64,000 nt of DNA, from contig NIOB01000001.1 in the NCBI GenBank assembly GCA_002189105.1, forward strand, positions 558,001 through 622,000. The letters run 5' to 3'. The notes under the pieces were generated by a model. The model was not told the origin of the DNA, did not search any database, and was given only the letters and a program-made list of their open reading frames with translations. The stretch is from Saccharibacillus soli (GTDB taxonomy: Bacteria; Bacillota; Bacilli; Paenibacillales; Paenibacillaceae). Positions 24,914 to 33,506 of this stretch are shown here, in pieces. Within the stretch, counting starts at the first letter, position 1. Each line of letters opens with the position of its first letter. The translations under genes were made by a program, and so were the position numbers.

Positions 24914-25004
24914 GTCGGTATAGTCTCCTTTAATCTTTCATCTTCTAGTAAGTTGACCGGGTTAAATCTAAGGTTTGCGGGGCGCAACCTCACATTATTG
25001 TCGG

Positions 25005-25064
25005 TCAGCGTACTAGGCTTTTGCCCTGATCTTCGCTGACGTAATCGCGCAGGAGCGTCAATAC
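25005..25064 (-). other. Small open frame and hairpins in the aroG leader
   Basis: On the minus strand a TTG at 25064 preceded by GCGGAGAGAGTA opens an 18-codon frame (MTLLRDYVSEDQGKSLVR) ending at TGA 25005-25007. The same frame is open back to a GTG at 25118, but that lies before the predicted transcript start. Downstream, AGGTTGCG pairs with CGCAAACCT inside an outer CTGACCG/CGGTCAA pairing. It may be a leader peptide, a gene remnant or chance. Confidence 0.25.
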
Positions 25065-25118
25065 TCTCTCCGCTTTACCGCGTTGTTTCGGAACAGGGGT
25101 AAAAAGCGTATTTCTCAC

Positions 25119-25148
25119 ATTCTAATCCGGTTAGCGTATACATAGCAA
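25119..25148 (-). promoter_or_regulatory. Candidate sigma-A promoter of aroG
   Basis: On the minus strand TTGCTA (25143-25148), an 18-base spacer and TAGAAT (25119-25124). It implies a leader of roughly 200 nt. Confidence 0.5.
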
Positions 25149-25214
25149 GACGTGAGAGCTTTTTCGTGCAAAAAACGCAAGAAAAAGGCGGATTTCTTTT
25201 AACCCAAGGCATGT

Positions 25215-25220
25215 TAGAAT
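25215..25220 (+). promoter_or_regulatory. Extended -10 promoter element before ald
   Basis: TGTTAGAAT forms an extended -10 (TAGAAT at 25215-25220) about 90 bases before the alanine dehydrogenase start. The -35 is weak (TTTCTT, 16-base spacing). Confidence 0.45.
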
Positions 25221-25307
25221 AGAATTGGGAACTTTAGCCACTTAATCGAACGGTGGTCAGAGTCGCCTTCGACGGATCGACCAGCCTATTCATGGGGAGG
25301 AACCAGC

Positions 25308-26444
25308 ATGATTATCGGAGTACCTAAGGAAATCAAGAACAATGAGAACCGTGTAGGCATGACGCCCGCTTCAGCCCGAGCTTATCTCGCAGAAGGGCAT
25401 ACCGTGAAGGTAGAGAGCGGCGCGGGTCTGGGGATCGGATTTTCGGACGACGATTACAAGGCTGCGGGAGCGGAAGTCGTAGCCGGAGCGAAGGAAGCCT
25501 GGGAAGCAGACATGGTCGTGAAGATCAAGGAGCCGCTGCCTGGCGAATATGAATTTTTCCGTGAAGGATTGATTCTCTATACGTATCTCCATCTGGCTCC
25601 CGAACCGGCTCTGACGAAGGCGCTGGTCGAGAAGGGGGTTACGGGCATCGCTTATGAGACGATCCAGGCTCCTAATGGAAGCCTTCCGCTGCTGACTCCC
25701 ATGAGTGAGGTAGCCGGGCGGATGTCCATTCAGATCGGTGCCCATTTTCTGGAGAAGCCGTTCGGAGGCAAAGGGGTACTGCTTGGCGGGGTACCGGGTG
25801 TTGAACCGGGCAAGGTCACGATTGTGGGCGGCGGCATCGTCGGTACGAATGCGGCCAAGATGGCGATGGGGCTTGGCGCGGACGTGACGCTTCTGGACAT
25901 CAACGCCGACCGCCTGCGGCAGCTTGACGATCAGTTCGGCGGGCGGCTCAAGACGCTGATCTCTGACAAGCATAATCTGGAGATGGCTGTGCAGCGGGCA
26001 GACCTGCTGGTTGGTGCGGTTCTGATTCCCGGTGCGCGTGCGCCCAAATTAGTCACCGAAGAGATGGTCAAGCGGATGGCGCCGGGTTCGGTGATTGTTG
26101 ATGTAGCGATTGACCAGGGTGGTTCCATCGAGACGATCGACCGAATCACCACCCATGATGATCCCGTGTATGTGAAGCATGGCGTTCTGCATTATGCGGT
26201 GGCGAATATGCCGGGTGCCGTCGCCAGAACTTCGACGCTTGCGCTAAATATGGTAACTACGCCTTATGGTCTCCAGATCGCACGCAAAGGGTTCCGCCAG
26301 GCGGCACTGGATAATCCGGCCATCGCCAAAGGTATCAATACCAGCGAAGGTCGGGTGACGTACCGGGCGGTCGCGGAGGCGCATGGATTGGCGTATACTG
26401 AGGTGGAAGCCATTCTAAGCGCAAAGGGAGAGAGCATCGCATGA
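25308..26444 (+). CDS. ald: Alanine dehydrogenase
   Basis: The 378-residue enzyme starts at ATG 25308 behind GGGGAGG. It converts L-alanine and NAD to pyruvate, ammonia and NADH. The N-terminus [20 protein letters not shown] is the family signature. KIKEP and YTYLHLAP carry the catalytic Lys and His, and the NAD-binding loop reads [11 protein letters not shown]. Length is close to the usual 371-378. Its last base pairs overlap the ATG of the OsmC-type gene (ATGA), so the two are translated together. In Bacillus the enzyme supports growth on alanine and sporulation. Confidence 0.96.
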   Translation: MIIGVPKEIKNNENRVGMTPASARAYLAEGHTVKVESGAGLGIGFSDDDYKAAGAEVVAGAKEAWEADMVVKIKEPLPGEYEFFREGLILYTYLHLAPEPALTKALVEKGVTGIAYETIQAPNGSLPLLTPMSEVAGRMSIQIGAHFLEKPFGGKGVLLGGVPGVEPGKVTIVGGGIVGTNAAKMAMGLGADVTLLDINADRLRQLDDQFGGRLKTLISDKHNLEMAVQRADLLVGAVLIPGARAPKLVTEEMVKRMAPGSVIVDVAIDQGGSIETIDRITTHDDPVYVKHGVLHYAVANMPGAVARTSTLALNMVTTPYGLQIARKGFRQAALDNPAIAKGINTSEGRVTYRAVAEAHGLAYTEVEAILSAKGESIA

Positions 26445-26896
26445 ATCATATTTTCCGTCTAACGGCAGTCTGGGACGGCGGACGAAACAGCACCGGCAGC
26501 ATCGAGAGCGGAGAACTCAAGACCCAGATCTCCATTCCTGAACCGATGGGAGGGCCGGGGGTTGGCACCAATCCGGACGAGATGCTGCTTGGCGCGGCTG
26601 CGACCTGCTATATCATCACGTTGGCGGCCATGCTGGAACGTTCGTCCATCGCGGTTGAGAGTCTGACGCTGGATTCGGAAGGCATCGTGGACGTTACCGA
26701 CAATATTTTTACGTATAAAAGCATCACTCATCGTCCTAAACTTGTTCTCGCGGAGGGGCAGGGTGAAGAGGTTCGGGTCAAGGCCGAGCGCCTCGCTCAT
26801 AAAGCGGAGAGTTCGTGCATGATTACGCGGGCGCTTCAGGGCAATGTGGAAGTTGCAGCCGAACCGCTGATTACCCTCACCGAGAAGGTACAGTAA
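26441..26896 (+). CDS. OsmC/Ohr family peroxidase-like protein
   Basis: The 151-residue protein starts at ATG 26441, overlapping the ald stop by four bases, a hallmark of coupling. It has the two conserved cysteines of the OsmC/Ohr family: Cys56 in AATCYIITL and Cys126 in [10 protein letters not shown], the peroxidatic and resolving residues for thiol-dependent reduction of organic hydroperoxides. The overall pattern resembles the SACOL1771-type subgroup of Firmicutes. It is cytoplasmic. The coupling to alanine dehydrogenase is not explained by known biochemistry. Confidence 0.88.
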   Translation: MNHIFRLTAVWDGGRNSTGSIESGELKTQISIPEPMGGPGVGTNPDEMLLGAAATCYIITLAAMLERSSIAVESLTLDSEGIVDVTDNIFTYKSITHRPKLVLAEGQGEEVRVKAERLAHKAESSCMITRALQGNVEVAAEPLITLTEKVQ

Positions 26897-26910
26897 TTAG
26901 GCTGGACATG

Positions 26911-26953
26911 TGGAAAACAGGGAGGGAGGAGCAAGATTTCTTCCTTGTTTTTC
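26911..26953 (+). terminator. Weak terminator candidate
   Basis: GAAAACAGGGAGG can pair with CTTCCTTGTTTTTC with G-T pairs, followed by a short T-rich stretch, just after the OsmC-type gene. Confidence 0.4.
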
Positions 26954-27078
26954 GTATGCGGCTGTCGCTGCTAAATCTCAAGTTTGAAATATCCGATATA
27001 GGGATATAGGATAGAAGAAGAAAGCGGATTCATGGATTCAAAATACACAGCTTAACAGCGTTGAGAGGACGGAATGCG

Positions 27079-28500
27079 ATGCAACCGCAGTTTCGGATTG
27101 AAAAAGATTTCCTGGGAGCCAAACAAGTTCCTGCCGATGCCTATTATGGCGTACAGACGATGAGAGCGATTGAGAACTTCCCGATCACCGGCTACCGGAT
27201 TCATGAATCGATGGTGCATGCACTGGGAATCGTGAAAAAAGCGGCCGCCCTGGCGAATATGGAAGTGGGACGTCTGCCCGCACATCTGGGCGCACCGATC
27301 GTAGAGGCCGCTGGAGAAGTGATGGACGGCGTCTGGGACGCGCAGTTCATCGTGGACCCGATCCAAGGCGGGGCAGGTACGTCGATCAATATGAATGCGA
27401 ACGAAGTGATTGCGAATCGGGCGCTGGAGCTGATGGGCAAGGCCAAAGGGGATTATTTTCATCTGAATCCAAACGTGCACGTCAATATGGCCCAATCGAC
27501 CAACGACGTCTTCCCGACGGCGATCCATATCGCTGCGCTGACGCTCGTACAGAAGCTTGAAGATACAATGGAGCGCCTTCAGCGTTCCTTCGAGAATAAG
27601 GCTCGTGAATTTGACCATGTTATCAAGATGGGCCGGACGCATCTCCAGGATGCCGTGCCGATTCGTCTCGGGCAGGAATTCGCTGCATACGCCCGTGTGC
27701 TGGGACGTGACTTGCATCGGGTACGCCGCTCCAAGGAGCTGCTGCACGAAGTCAACATGGGAGCAACCGCAATCGGTACAGGCCTGAACGCCGATGTGAA
27801 TTATATGGACAAAGTGGTGGTGAAGCTGGCCGAGATCAGCGGCATGCCGCTGCGCCATGCCGACGATCTGGTTGATGCCACGCAGAATACAGACGCCTAT
27901 ACGGAACTGTCCGGTGCGCTCAAGATCTGCATGATTAACCTGTCGAAAGTCGCCAACGACATTCGCCTGCTGGCTTCCGGGCCGCGTGCGGGTCTGGCCG
28001 AGCTGAAGCTGCCGGAACGTCAGCCGGGTTCGTCGATCATGCCGGGCAAGGTCAATCCGGTCATGTGTGAAGTGGTCAATCAGACTGCATTCCAGGTCAT
28101 CGGCAACGATCATACGATCTCGCTGGCGTCCGAAGCCGGACAGCTGGAGCTGAACGTGATGGAGCCGGTGTTGGTATTTAATCTGCTGCAATCCATCAGC
28201 ATCATGAATCAGGCCTTGACCGTATTCCGCACGCACTGCATCGATGGCATCGAAGCCAACGAAGCGAACTGTGCCGAATACGTCGAACGCAGCGTTGGCG
28301 TCATTACTGCCCTCAGCCCGTACCTGGGCTATGAGATCTGCGCCCGTATTGCCCGCGAAGCGATGACGACGGGGCGTTCGGTACGCGATCTGTGCCTCAT
28401 GCACAATGTCCTCAGCGAAGAAGAACTGGACATTATCTTGAACCCGTTCGAGATGACCAAGCCGGGCATTGCCGGTTCTTCGCAGCTGACTCGGGATTAA
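27079..28500 (+). CDS. aspA: Aspartate ammonia-lyase
   Basis: The 473-residue enzyme is taken from ATG 27079 (MQPQFRIEKD), with GAGAGGACGG upstream; the upstream in-frame TTG at 27061 lacks a site. It belongs to the fumarase/aspartase superfamily and deaminates aspartate to fumarate and ammonia. The signature GSSIMPGKVNPVMCE, the TNDVFPT block and the KMGRTHLQDAVP block are all present. Length matches Bacillus AnsB (about 475). Fumarase is the main alternative, but the N-terminal and signature residues favour aspartase. It stands alone, with no asparaginase gene beside it. Confidence 0.93.
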   Translation: MQPQFRIEKDFLGAKQVPADAYYGVQTMRAIENFPITGYRIHESMVHALGIVKKAAALANMEVGRLPAHLGAPIVEAAGEVMDGVWDAQFIVDPIQGGAGTSINMNANEVIANRALELMGKAKGDYFHLNPNVHVNMAQSTNDVFPTAIHIAALTLVQKLEDTMERLQRSFENKAREFDHVIKMGRTHLQDAVPIRLGQEFAAYARVLGRDLHRVRRSKELLHEVNMGATAIGTGLNADVNYMDKVVVKLAEISGMPLRHADDLVDATQNTDAYTELSGALKICMINLSKVANDIRLLASGPRAGLAELKLPERQPGSSIMPGKVNPVMCEVVNQTAFQVIGNDHTISLASEAGQLELNVMEPVLVFNLLQSISIMNQALTVFRTHCIDGIEANEANCAEYVERSVGVITALSPYLGYEICARIAREAMTTGRSVRDLCLMHNVLSEEELDIILNPFEMTKPGIAGSSQLTRD

Positions 28501-28515
28501 CAAACGATTCAGGCT

Positions 28516-28637
28516 TGGCGGCTTACCCTCCCTAGCGAAGTTGGGAGAGTGATCCGCCGTGTCGATTCTGTCACTAGACTATTTGTAATCAGCAGCCGTT
28601 TGCCGACCCTTTCTTGGGTGGGCGAAGCGGCTGTTTG
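28516..28637 (+). terminator. Two hairpins after aspA
   Basis: The first hairpin pairs GGCGG...CCTCCC with GGGAG...CCGCC (28516-28560). The second pairs CAGCCGTTTGCC-ACCC with GGGT-GGCGAAGCGGCTG (28592-28633) and is followed by only TTT. The second is the likelier terminator. Confidence 0.5.
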
Positions 28638-28785
28638 GCGCGGAAGAGGAGACAATTGGCCGGGATGTCGAGATTGTCCTAGAGTTGGTCGGAATCGTAG
28701 ACACCCGAAACGCTGCTTCAGGGCTACGATGTAGAGGGCGACGTTCAACGCGTGAAGTACGCCCTATTCTGATGAATGACAAGTA

Positions 28786-28815
28786 TTGACAATTAAAAAG
28801 AAGCGGGCTTATAGT
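28786..28815 (+). promoter_or_regulatory. Sigma-A promoter of the AraC sensor-regulator gene
   Basis: TTGACA (28786-28791), an 18-base spacer and TATAGT (28810-28815), 30 bases before the start codon. Confidence 0.75.
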
Positions 28816-28845
28816 AAGGTCACCGAGAAGCAGAGGGGGGAAAGC

Positions 28846-31158
28846 ATGAACGCACTGCAAAACTTTCGCGCACGCAAATATTTGCAGCGAATCCTGCTGA
28901 GCTTTATGCTCGTCGTGACCATGCTGGCGGTCGCTTCGCTGCTGCTAAACTCCAATGCGCGGGGCCGGGTGCTGGGCATGCAGGAAGAAGCGGATCGCAA
29001 GCTGCTCACGCAGATTAACTACAATATCGAGAACATGAATGGGATCGTCATCAACCAGGCGGTTGCCCTCTATAACGACGAAGAGATGATTGCGCTTAAG
29101 TCCGGCGGCGATTACAAACAGAGCATCCTGAAGATTCAGCGCCTCAATCGCACGGTTGCGGCTTCGCCGTATCTCCATGCCGCCGTGTTCTACAATGGGG
29201 CGCAGCAGCGCTTCTTCTCGTCCATCAATCACAATCTGGCGAGCAATGACATTCTGTACAATGCGCTGCGAAAATACATGGATGCGGATGCCCAGGTGCC
29301 CAAACTTCAGCTGGTTCCCATTAATCTGAGCGGCAAGGGCGGCGGAATTGATGTCTTCGCCATGTTCGTCTATGACGGTCCTTCCCTGGGTTCGGTGAAT
29401 GACAATGTACTGATTCTGACAGTCAAACCAGCCTGGATGCTGGATAATATGAAAGCGCTTAATCTGGTCTCCGAGGGAGAAGGCGATCAGCTATTTATCA
29501 CCGATGGTCGTGGAGAAATTGTGCTGTCTGCCGCTGGCGCAACGCCCGAAGGTCTGGACATGAACCGGGATCTACTGCCGAAAATTGCGGAATCGAAGCC
29601 ATCATTAGGCTCGTTTAACTATGATGAAGGCAAACTGCACTACAAGGTGACCTATTTAAACCGGGCGACCAACAACTGGCAGATTGTCAGTCTCAAAGAC
29701 TCCAATAAAGTGCTGGGCAGCGTGCGGCAGATGCGCTGGACGGAGGCAGCGGTGCTGATCTCAGCCGTAACCTTCGCGCTGCTGTTGTCGGTTCTGCTGG
29801 CGCTTCGGCTGTATAAGCCGGTCGGTCAACTGCTGACACTGGTTCCGGAGAATGGCCGCACGAAGCCGGGCAGTGGGGATGAACTGGCGCTGATCGCGGC
29901 GAATGTGACCGAGATGGCCGGGAAGCTCAAGGGACTGGAGCAGGAGCGGGCTTCCCAGTCCAATATTGCGCGGAGCTACCAGCTTCGCAGCCTCATTGCC
30001 TCCAGCGAAGCGTTGAGTCCCGAAGAGTTTGACCGGATGCGCCAGCAATATGGACTGGACCTTCCTATGGATGCGCCGCTGCGGCTTGCTCTCGTACAGA
30101 TTGAGCCGGTGCAAGGGCTATCCGGACAGCCAGGATCGCGCATGGAGTCCCTGTTGGCTTTTGCCGTAGCCAATGTGGGCGAAGAACTACTCCGTACTTC
30201 CGGTTCTTGTGAGGCCGCCGAACTGAAGAGTGGACATCTGCTGTTTATGGTGGGCGGAGAACCGTCTGAACTGGATCGATTGGGTGAACGGATGCGGCAG
30301 CTGCAGGAGACGATTCGCACGTATTATCGGACGTCTTTTACCGTAACATTAAGTGAGATTTTCTCCGGTTATCAACAGATTACTCCGATGTATCAGATAG
30401 CCGTTCGCCACTCCGGTTATCGGATGATCCTGGGGCGAGGCGCCATTATCGAACCCGAGAATATTGCGGCCAATGAGCGCAGCCAGGATCTGGAGATTCC
30501 GCAGGAATGGGAACGGCAATTGAGCGAAGGGTTAAAAAGTGGACGGCTGGAAGAAGCGCAGCAGGCCGTACGGAACTGGCGAATCGCTTTGTCGGGATTT
30601 GGTGCCGATCAGCTCTTTTCCGCCGTTGTGCATCTGACAGTCAGCTTGAGTGGTACACTGAGCGAACTCAGCCGCAACAATCTGAATCCGCTGCCTGTGA
30701 ATAGCCAGACCATCAATCGGCGTATTTTGGAAAAAGAGACGCTGGAGGAGATCGAAGAGACGCTGCTGGACATCGCGCGTGAAGTCTGTGGGCGAAGCCG
30801 GAGCGGGCGTGAGGACAAGAGCCGCCTGCTGGCCGATACGGTCAAAGAAATTATCGACAAACATTATGCCGATCCCGATCTGAATGTGCAGCGAATCGCA
30901 GACATGCTCAAGGTCAGCACAATCTATCTGGGACAGGTGTTCAAGACCGAAGAAGGTCAGACCGTTGTGGATCGGATCAACGCCACCCGTCTGCTTCATG
31001 CCAAAGAATATCTGGAAGAACAGACGCTGACCGTTGCAGAGATTATGCAGAAAGTCGGATTCGGCAACGAAAGCTATTTCTATCGTTTGTTTAAACGTCA
31101 TTACGGAGCTACGCCCAAAGAATACCGACTCAAATCGGCTATTGATCGCAGCACTTGA
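28846..31158 (+). CDS. Membrane-bound AraC-family sensor-regulator
   Basis: The 770-residue protein is taken from ATG 28846, behind GAGGGGGG. A membrane segment near residues 20-38 is followed by an extracellular sensor of about 250 residues (Cache-like by layout), then a second membrane segment near 302-322 (AAVLISAVTFALLLSVLLAL). A cytoplasmic linker leads to a C-terminal AraC-type double helix-turn-helix (DPDLNVQRIADMLKVSTIYL, VAEIMQKVGFGNESYFYRLF). This design is common in Paenibacillus next to sugar ABC transporters. It probably senses an outside ligand and activates the transporter operon directly downstream. Confidence 0.9.
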   Translation: MNALQNFRARKYLQRILLSFMLVVTMLAVASLLLNSNARGRVLGMQEEADRKLLTQINYNIENMNGIVINQAVALYNDEEMIALKSGGDYKQSILKIQRLNRTVAASPYLHAAVFYNGAQQRFFSSINHNLASNDILYNALRKYMDADAQVPKLQLVPINLSGKGGGIDVFAMFVYDGPSLGSVNDNVLILTVKPAWMLDNMKALNLVSEGEGDQLFITDGRGEIVLSAAGATPEGLDMNRDLLPKIAESKPSLGSFNYDEGKLHYKVTYLNRATNNWQIVSLKDSNKVLGSVRQMRWTEAAVLISAVTFALLLSVLLALRLYKPVGQLLTLVPENGRTKPGSGDELALIAANVTEMAGKLKGLEQERASQSNIARSYQLRSLIASSEALSPEEFDRMRQQYGLDLPMDAPLRLALVQIEPVQGLSGQPGSRMESLLAFAVANVGEELLRTSGSCEAAELKSGHLLFMVGGEPSELDRLGERMRQLQETIRTYYRTSFTVTLSEIFSGYQQITPMYQIAVRHSGYRMILGRGAIIEPENIAANERSQDLEIPQEWERQLSEGLKSGRLEEAQQAVRNWRIALSGFGADQLFSAVVHLTVSLSGTLSELSRNNLNPLPVNSQTINRRILEKETLEEIEETLLDIAREVCGRSRSGREDKSRLLADTVKEIIDKHYADPDLNVQRIADMLKVSTIYLGQVFKTEEGQTVVDRINATRLLHAKEYLEEQTLTVAEIMQKVGFGNESYFYRLFKRHYGATPKEYRLKSAIDRST

Positions 31159-31220
31159 GCGGACTTGTGAACGTTTCTTTGGAAGCTTCAGCTTGCGGAT
31201 TGGAATCAGGATTTTGGAAT

Positions 31221-31257
31221 AAAGGCCCGACGCGCCTGTTGGCGAAGCGGGCCTTTG
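31221..31257 (+). terminator. Rho-independent terminator
   Basis: AAAGGCCCG pairs with CGGGCCTTT around an inner CGCC-TGTT-GGCG hairpin, 60 bases after the regulator gene. The T-run is three bases. Confidence 0.75.
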
Positions 31258-31340
31258 TCATGCCCATTTGCCGGGCACGACCCAAGTGGGAATTAGCGGA
31301 AAGAGGCTCAATGCTTTTTATGTCTTCCGCTTCGCTTACC

Positions 31341-31430
31341 TGTACTGTACAGCCCCTGAACCCGCGCCGTTACAGCTTTTGTGCAACTGTACAGCCCTCA
31401 AGTACAGCAATACTGCGATTGTACAGTACC
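31341..31430 (+). promoter_or_regulatory. Cluster of TGTACAG sites upstream of the transporter operon
   Basis: ACTGTACAGCCC occurs at 31344 and again at 31386, 42 bases apart (four helical turns), each centred on the palindrome CTGTACAG. GTACAGCAA (31402) and TTGTACAGTACC (31419) are further partial copies. The cluster lies upstream of the permease start at 31542 and is a natural binding site candidate for the neighbouring AraC regulator. A sigma-A promoter is not obvious, as expected for an activator-dependent operon. Confidence 0.5.
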
Positions 31431-31432
31431 CA

Positions 31433-31446
31433 AGAAAGCGCTTACG
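31433..31446 (+). promoter_or_regulatory. cre-like site (CcpA)
   Basis: AGAAAGCGCTTACG matches the core of the catabolite-responsive element (TGWAANCGNTNWCA) except at the outer bases. Its place about 100 bases before a sugar transporter operon fits carbon catabolite repression. Confidence 0.45.
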
Positions 31447-31541
31447 GATTATTGTGGGAGGTGCCAGGAAGCGGGGCGGGTATCCAATCGAACCGTCCTG
31501 GGAGAATGAGAGACAAGAGCAGGGGAAAGGAGCCGGAATTT

Positions 31542-32543
31542 ATGTCAGACAAAGTATCGCTTGCGGCAAAAGCTCCATCGGATACGCAGGGAAATGATAC
31601 GCAGGGAAGTACACGGCGGAGAAAATCATGGCTTGGACGGGAGATGCGACATTTTCGCAACAATAAGGAATTATTCCTCCTATCACTGCCGGGCATTTTG
31701 TACAAATTGATCTTCGCTTATATTCCTATGGTGGGTATCATCATCGCGTTTAAAAATTATCGGTATGACCTGGGCATCTTCGGCAGTAAATGGGTGGGAT
31801 TCGATAACTTCCGTTATTTGTTCTCCACAGACACGGCTTGGCGAATCACCCGCAATACCGTACTCTACAACGTGGCTTATATTCTGATAACCCTGGTAGC
31901 GGCGCTGCTGCTTGCGGTTCTGCTCAATGAAGTGAAGGCCAAGTGGAGCCGCTTCTATCAGACCGCTCTGTTCCTGCCTCACTTCCTGTCCTGGGTGCTG
32001 GTTGGTTATATCGCTTACGCCTTCTTGAATCACGCGGATGGCTTCATCAACCGGACATTGATGGCGCTGGGCTTTGATCCAGTCAGTTGGTATCAGAACG
32101 CGGGATCGTGGCCGTTCATCCTCGTGATCGTCCATCTATGGAAAGTCATCGGGTTCAATACGCTGATCTATTTCGCGGGCATCATGGGCATCAACAGCGA
32201 CTACTACGAAGCGGCCCGAATCGACGGGGCAACCAAGTCGCAGATGGCGCTCAAGATTACCATTCCGCTGCTCAGTCCGCTTATCATCATCCTGCTCATC
32301 CTGTCGATCGGCAGCATGTTCCGAGGCGACTTCGGTCTGCATTACTTCATTCCGAATAACTCCGGCTTCCTGTACGGGACGACGGATATTATCGATACGT
32401 ATGTCTATCGGGCACTGCGTGAAGTCGGCAACGTCGGCATGTCGGCAGCAACCGGGCTGTATCAGTCCATCGTAGGCTTGATTCTAGTCTTGTCTGCCAA
32501 CGCCATCGTCAAGAAAATCAACCCCGACCATTCCCTTTGGTAA
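31542..32543 (+). CDS. Sugar ABC transporter permease (LplB-type)
   Basis: The 333-residue protein starts at ATG 31542, with AAAGGAG 9 bases upstream; the frame is open further back but lacks a site. About six membrane segments follow a charged cytoplasmic tail of 40 residues. The EAA loop reads YYEAARIDGATKSQMALKITIPLL, the contact for the ATPase. It belongs to the MalF/LplB-like permeases of CUT1 oligosaccharide importers. It pairs with the permease at 32562 and the binding protein at 33507. No ATPase gene is present, so a shared MsmX-type ATPase is likely. Confidence 0.93.
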   Translation: MSDKVSLAAKAPSDTQGNDTQGSTRRRKSWLGREMRHFRNNKELFLLSLPGILYKLIFAYIPMVGIIIAFKNYRYDLGIFGSKWVGFDNFRYLFSTDTAWRITRNTVLYNVAYILITLVAALLLAVLLNEVKAKWSRFYQTALFLPHFLSWVLVGYIAYAFLNHADGFINRTLMALGFDPVSWYQNAGSWPFILVIVHLWKVIGFNTLIYFAGIMGINSDYYEAARIDGATKSQMALKITIPLLSPLIIILLILSIGSMFRGDFGLHYFIPNNSGFLYGTTDIIDTYVYRALREVGNVGMSAATGLYQSIVGLILVLSANAIVKKINPDHSLW

Positions 32544-32561
32544 GGAGACAGGAGGAGCCAC

Positions 32562-33449
32562 ATGGCTGTACGCAAATTTGAATTTTCCAAGATTGCCATC
32601 AACATCATGTTCACCGTGCTCTCGTTGATCGTAATCCTGCCATTCCTGCTCGTCATCGCCGTATCATTAACCGATGAAGAGTCCATCACGAAGAACGGCT
32701 ATCAATTTATCCCGGATCATATCAGCTTCGAGGCTTATCGGTATCTGTTGGATTCGCCGGAGGTGCTGCTGCGGGCTTACGGCGTGACGATCACCATTAC
32801 GGTGGTTGGAGCGGCCGCCGGACTGCTGCTGACCGCGATGACCGCTTACGTCATTTCACGTCCGGACTATCGGTATAATCGGATCACTACGTTCTATGTC
32901 TTTTTCACCATGCTGTTCAGCGGTGGTCTGGTTCCGACTTATATCCTCATCACCCAGTACCTGCACCTGAAAGACAGCCTGCTCGCGCTCATCCTGCCGA
33001 TCCTGCTGTCTCCATTCAACATCATGGTGATGAAGGGCTTTATGTCCAAGATTCCGCTGGAGATTATCGAGTCCGCCAAGATTGACGGGGCGCGGGAGTT
33101 CCGAATTTTCTTCCGGATCGTCCTGCCGCTCTCGCTGCCTGCCCTCGCTACATTGGGGCTGCTGATCTCCTTTACCTATTGGAACGATTGGTTCAACGCC
33201 ATGCTCTATATCGATGATCCAAGCAAGGTGCCGCTCCAGCTCTTGTTGGTACGGACGCTCAACAGCATCGAATTCCTGACGACCAACTCCGAGTTTACCC
33301 AGACGCTCGGCATCGACCTGACTTCGTTCCCGAACAACTCGGCGCGGATGGCGATTGCGGTACTGGCCGGTGGTCCAATGCTGATTATCTTCCCGTTCTT
33401 CCAGCGTTTCTTCGTCAAGGGGCTTACGGTCGGTTCCCTCAAGGGCTGA
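32562..33449 (+). CDS. Sugar ABC transporter permease (YtcP-type)
   Basis: The 295-residue protein starts at ATG 32562 behind GGAGACAGGAGG, 18 bases after the previous gene. It has six predicted membrane segments and the EAA loop EIIESAKIDGAREFRIFFRI. It is the MalG-like partner of the preceding permease; together they form the membrane channel of a CUT1 importer. The close spacing marks an operon. Confidence 0.93.
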   Translation: MAVRKFEFSKIAINIMFTVLSLIVILPFLLVIAVSLTDEESITKNGYQFIPDHISFEAYRYLLDSPEVLLRAYGVTITITVVGAAAGLLLTAMTAYVISRPDYRYNRITTFYVFFTMLFSGGLVPTYILITQYLHLKDSLLALILPILLSPFNIMVMKGFMSKIPLEIIESAKIDGAREFRIFFRIVLPLSLPALATLGLLISFTYWNDWFNAMLYIDDPSKVPLQLLLVRTLNSIEFLTTNSEFTQTLGIDLTSFPNNSARMAIAVLAGGPMLIIFPFFQRFFVKGLTVGSLKG

Positions 33450-33506
33450 TCGACACATAGATAAGATGCCTGTCCAATTCAAGACATTAATCGGGAGGTC
33501 GTACAC

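Noticed and set aside
27052-28503. A 483-residue open frame on the minus strand
   Set aside because: It lies exactly opposite aspA, which has clear family motifs and a ribosome binding site; the antisense frame is a by-product of codon use.
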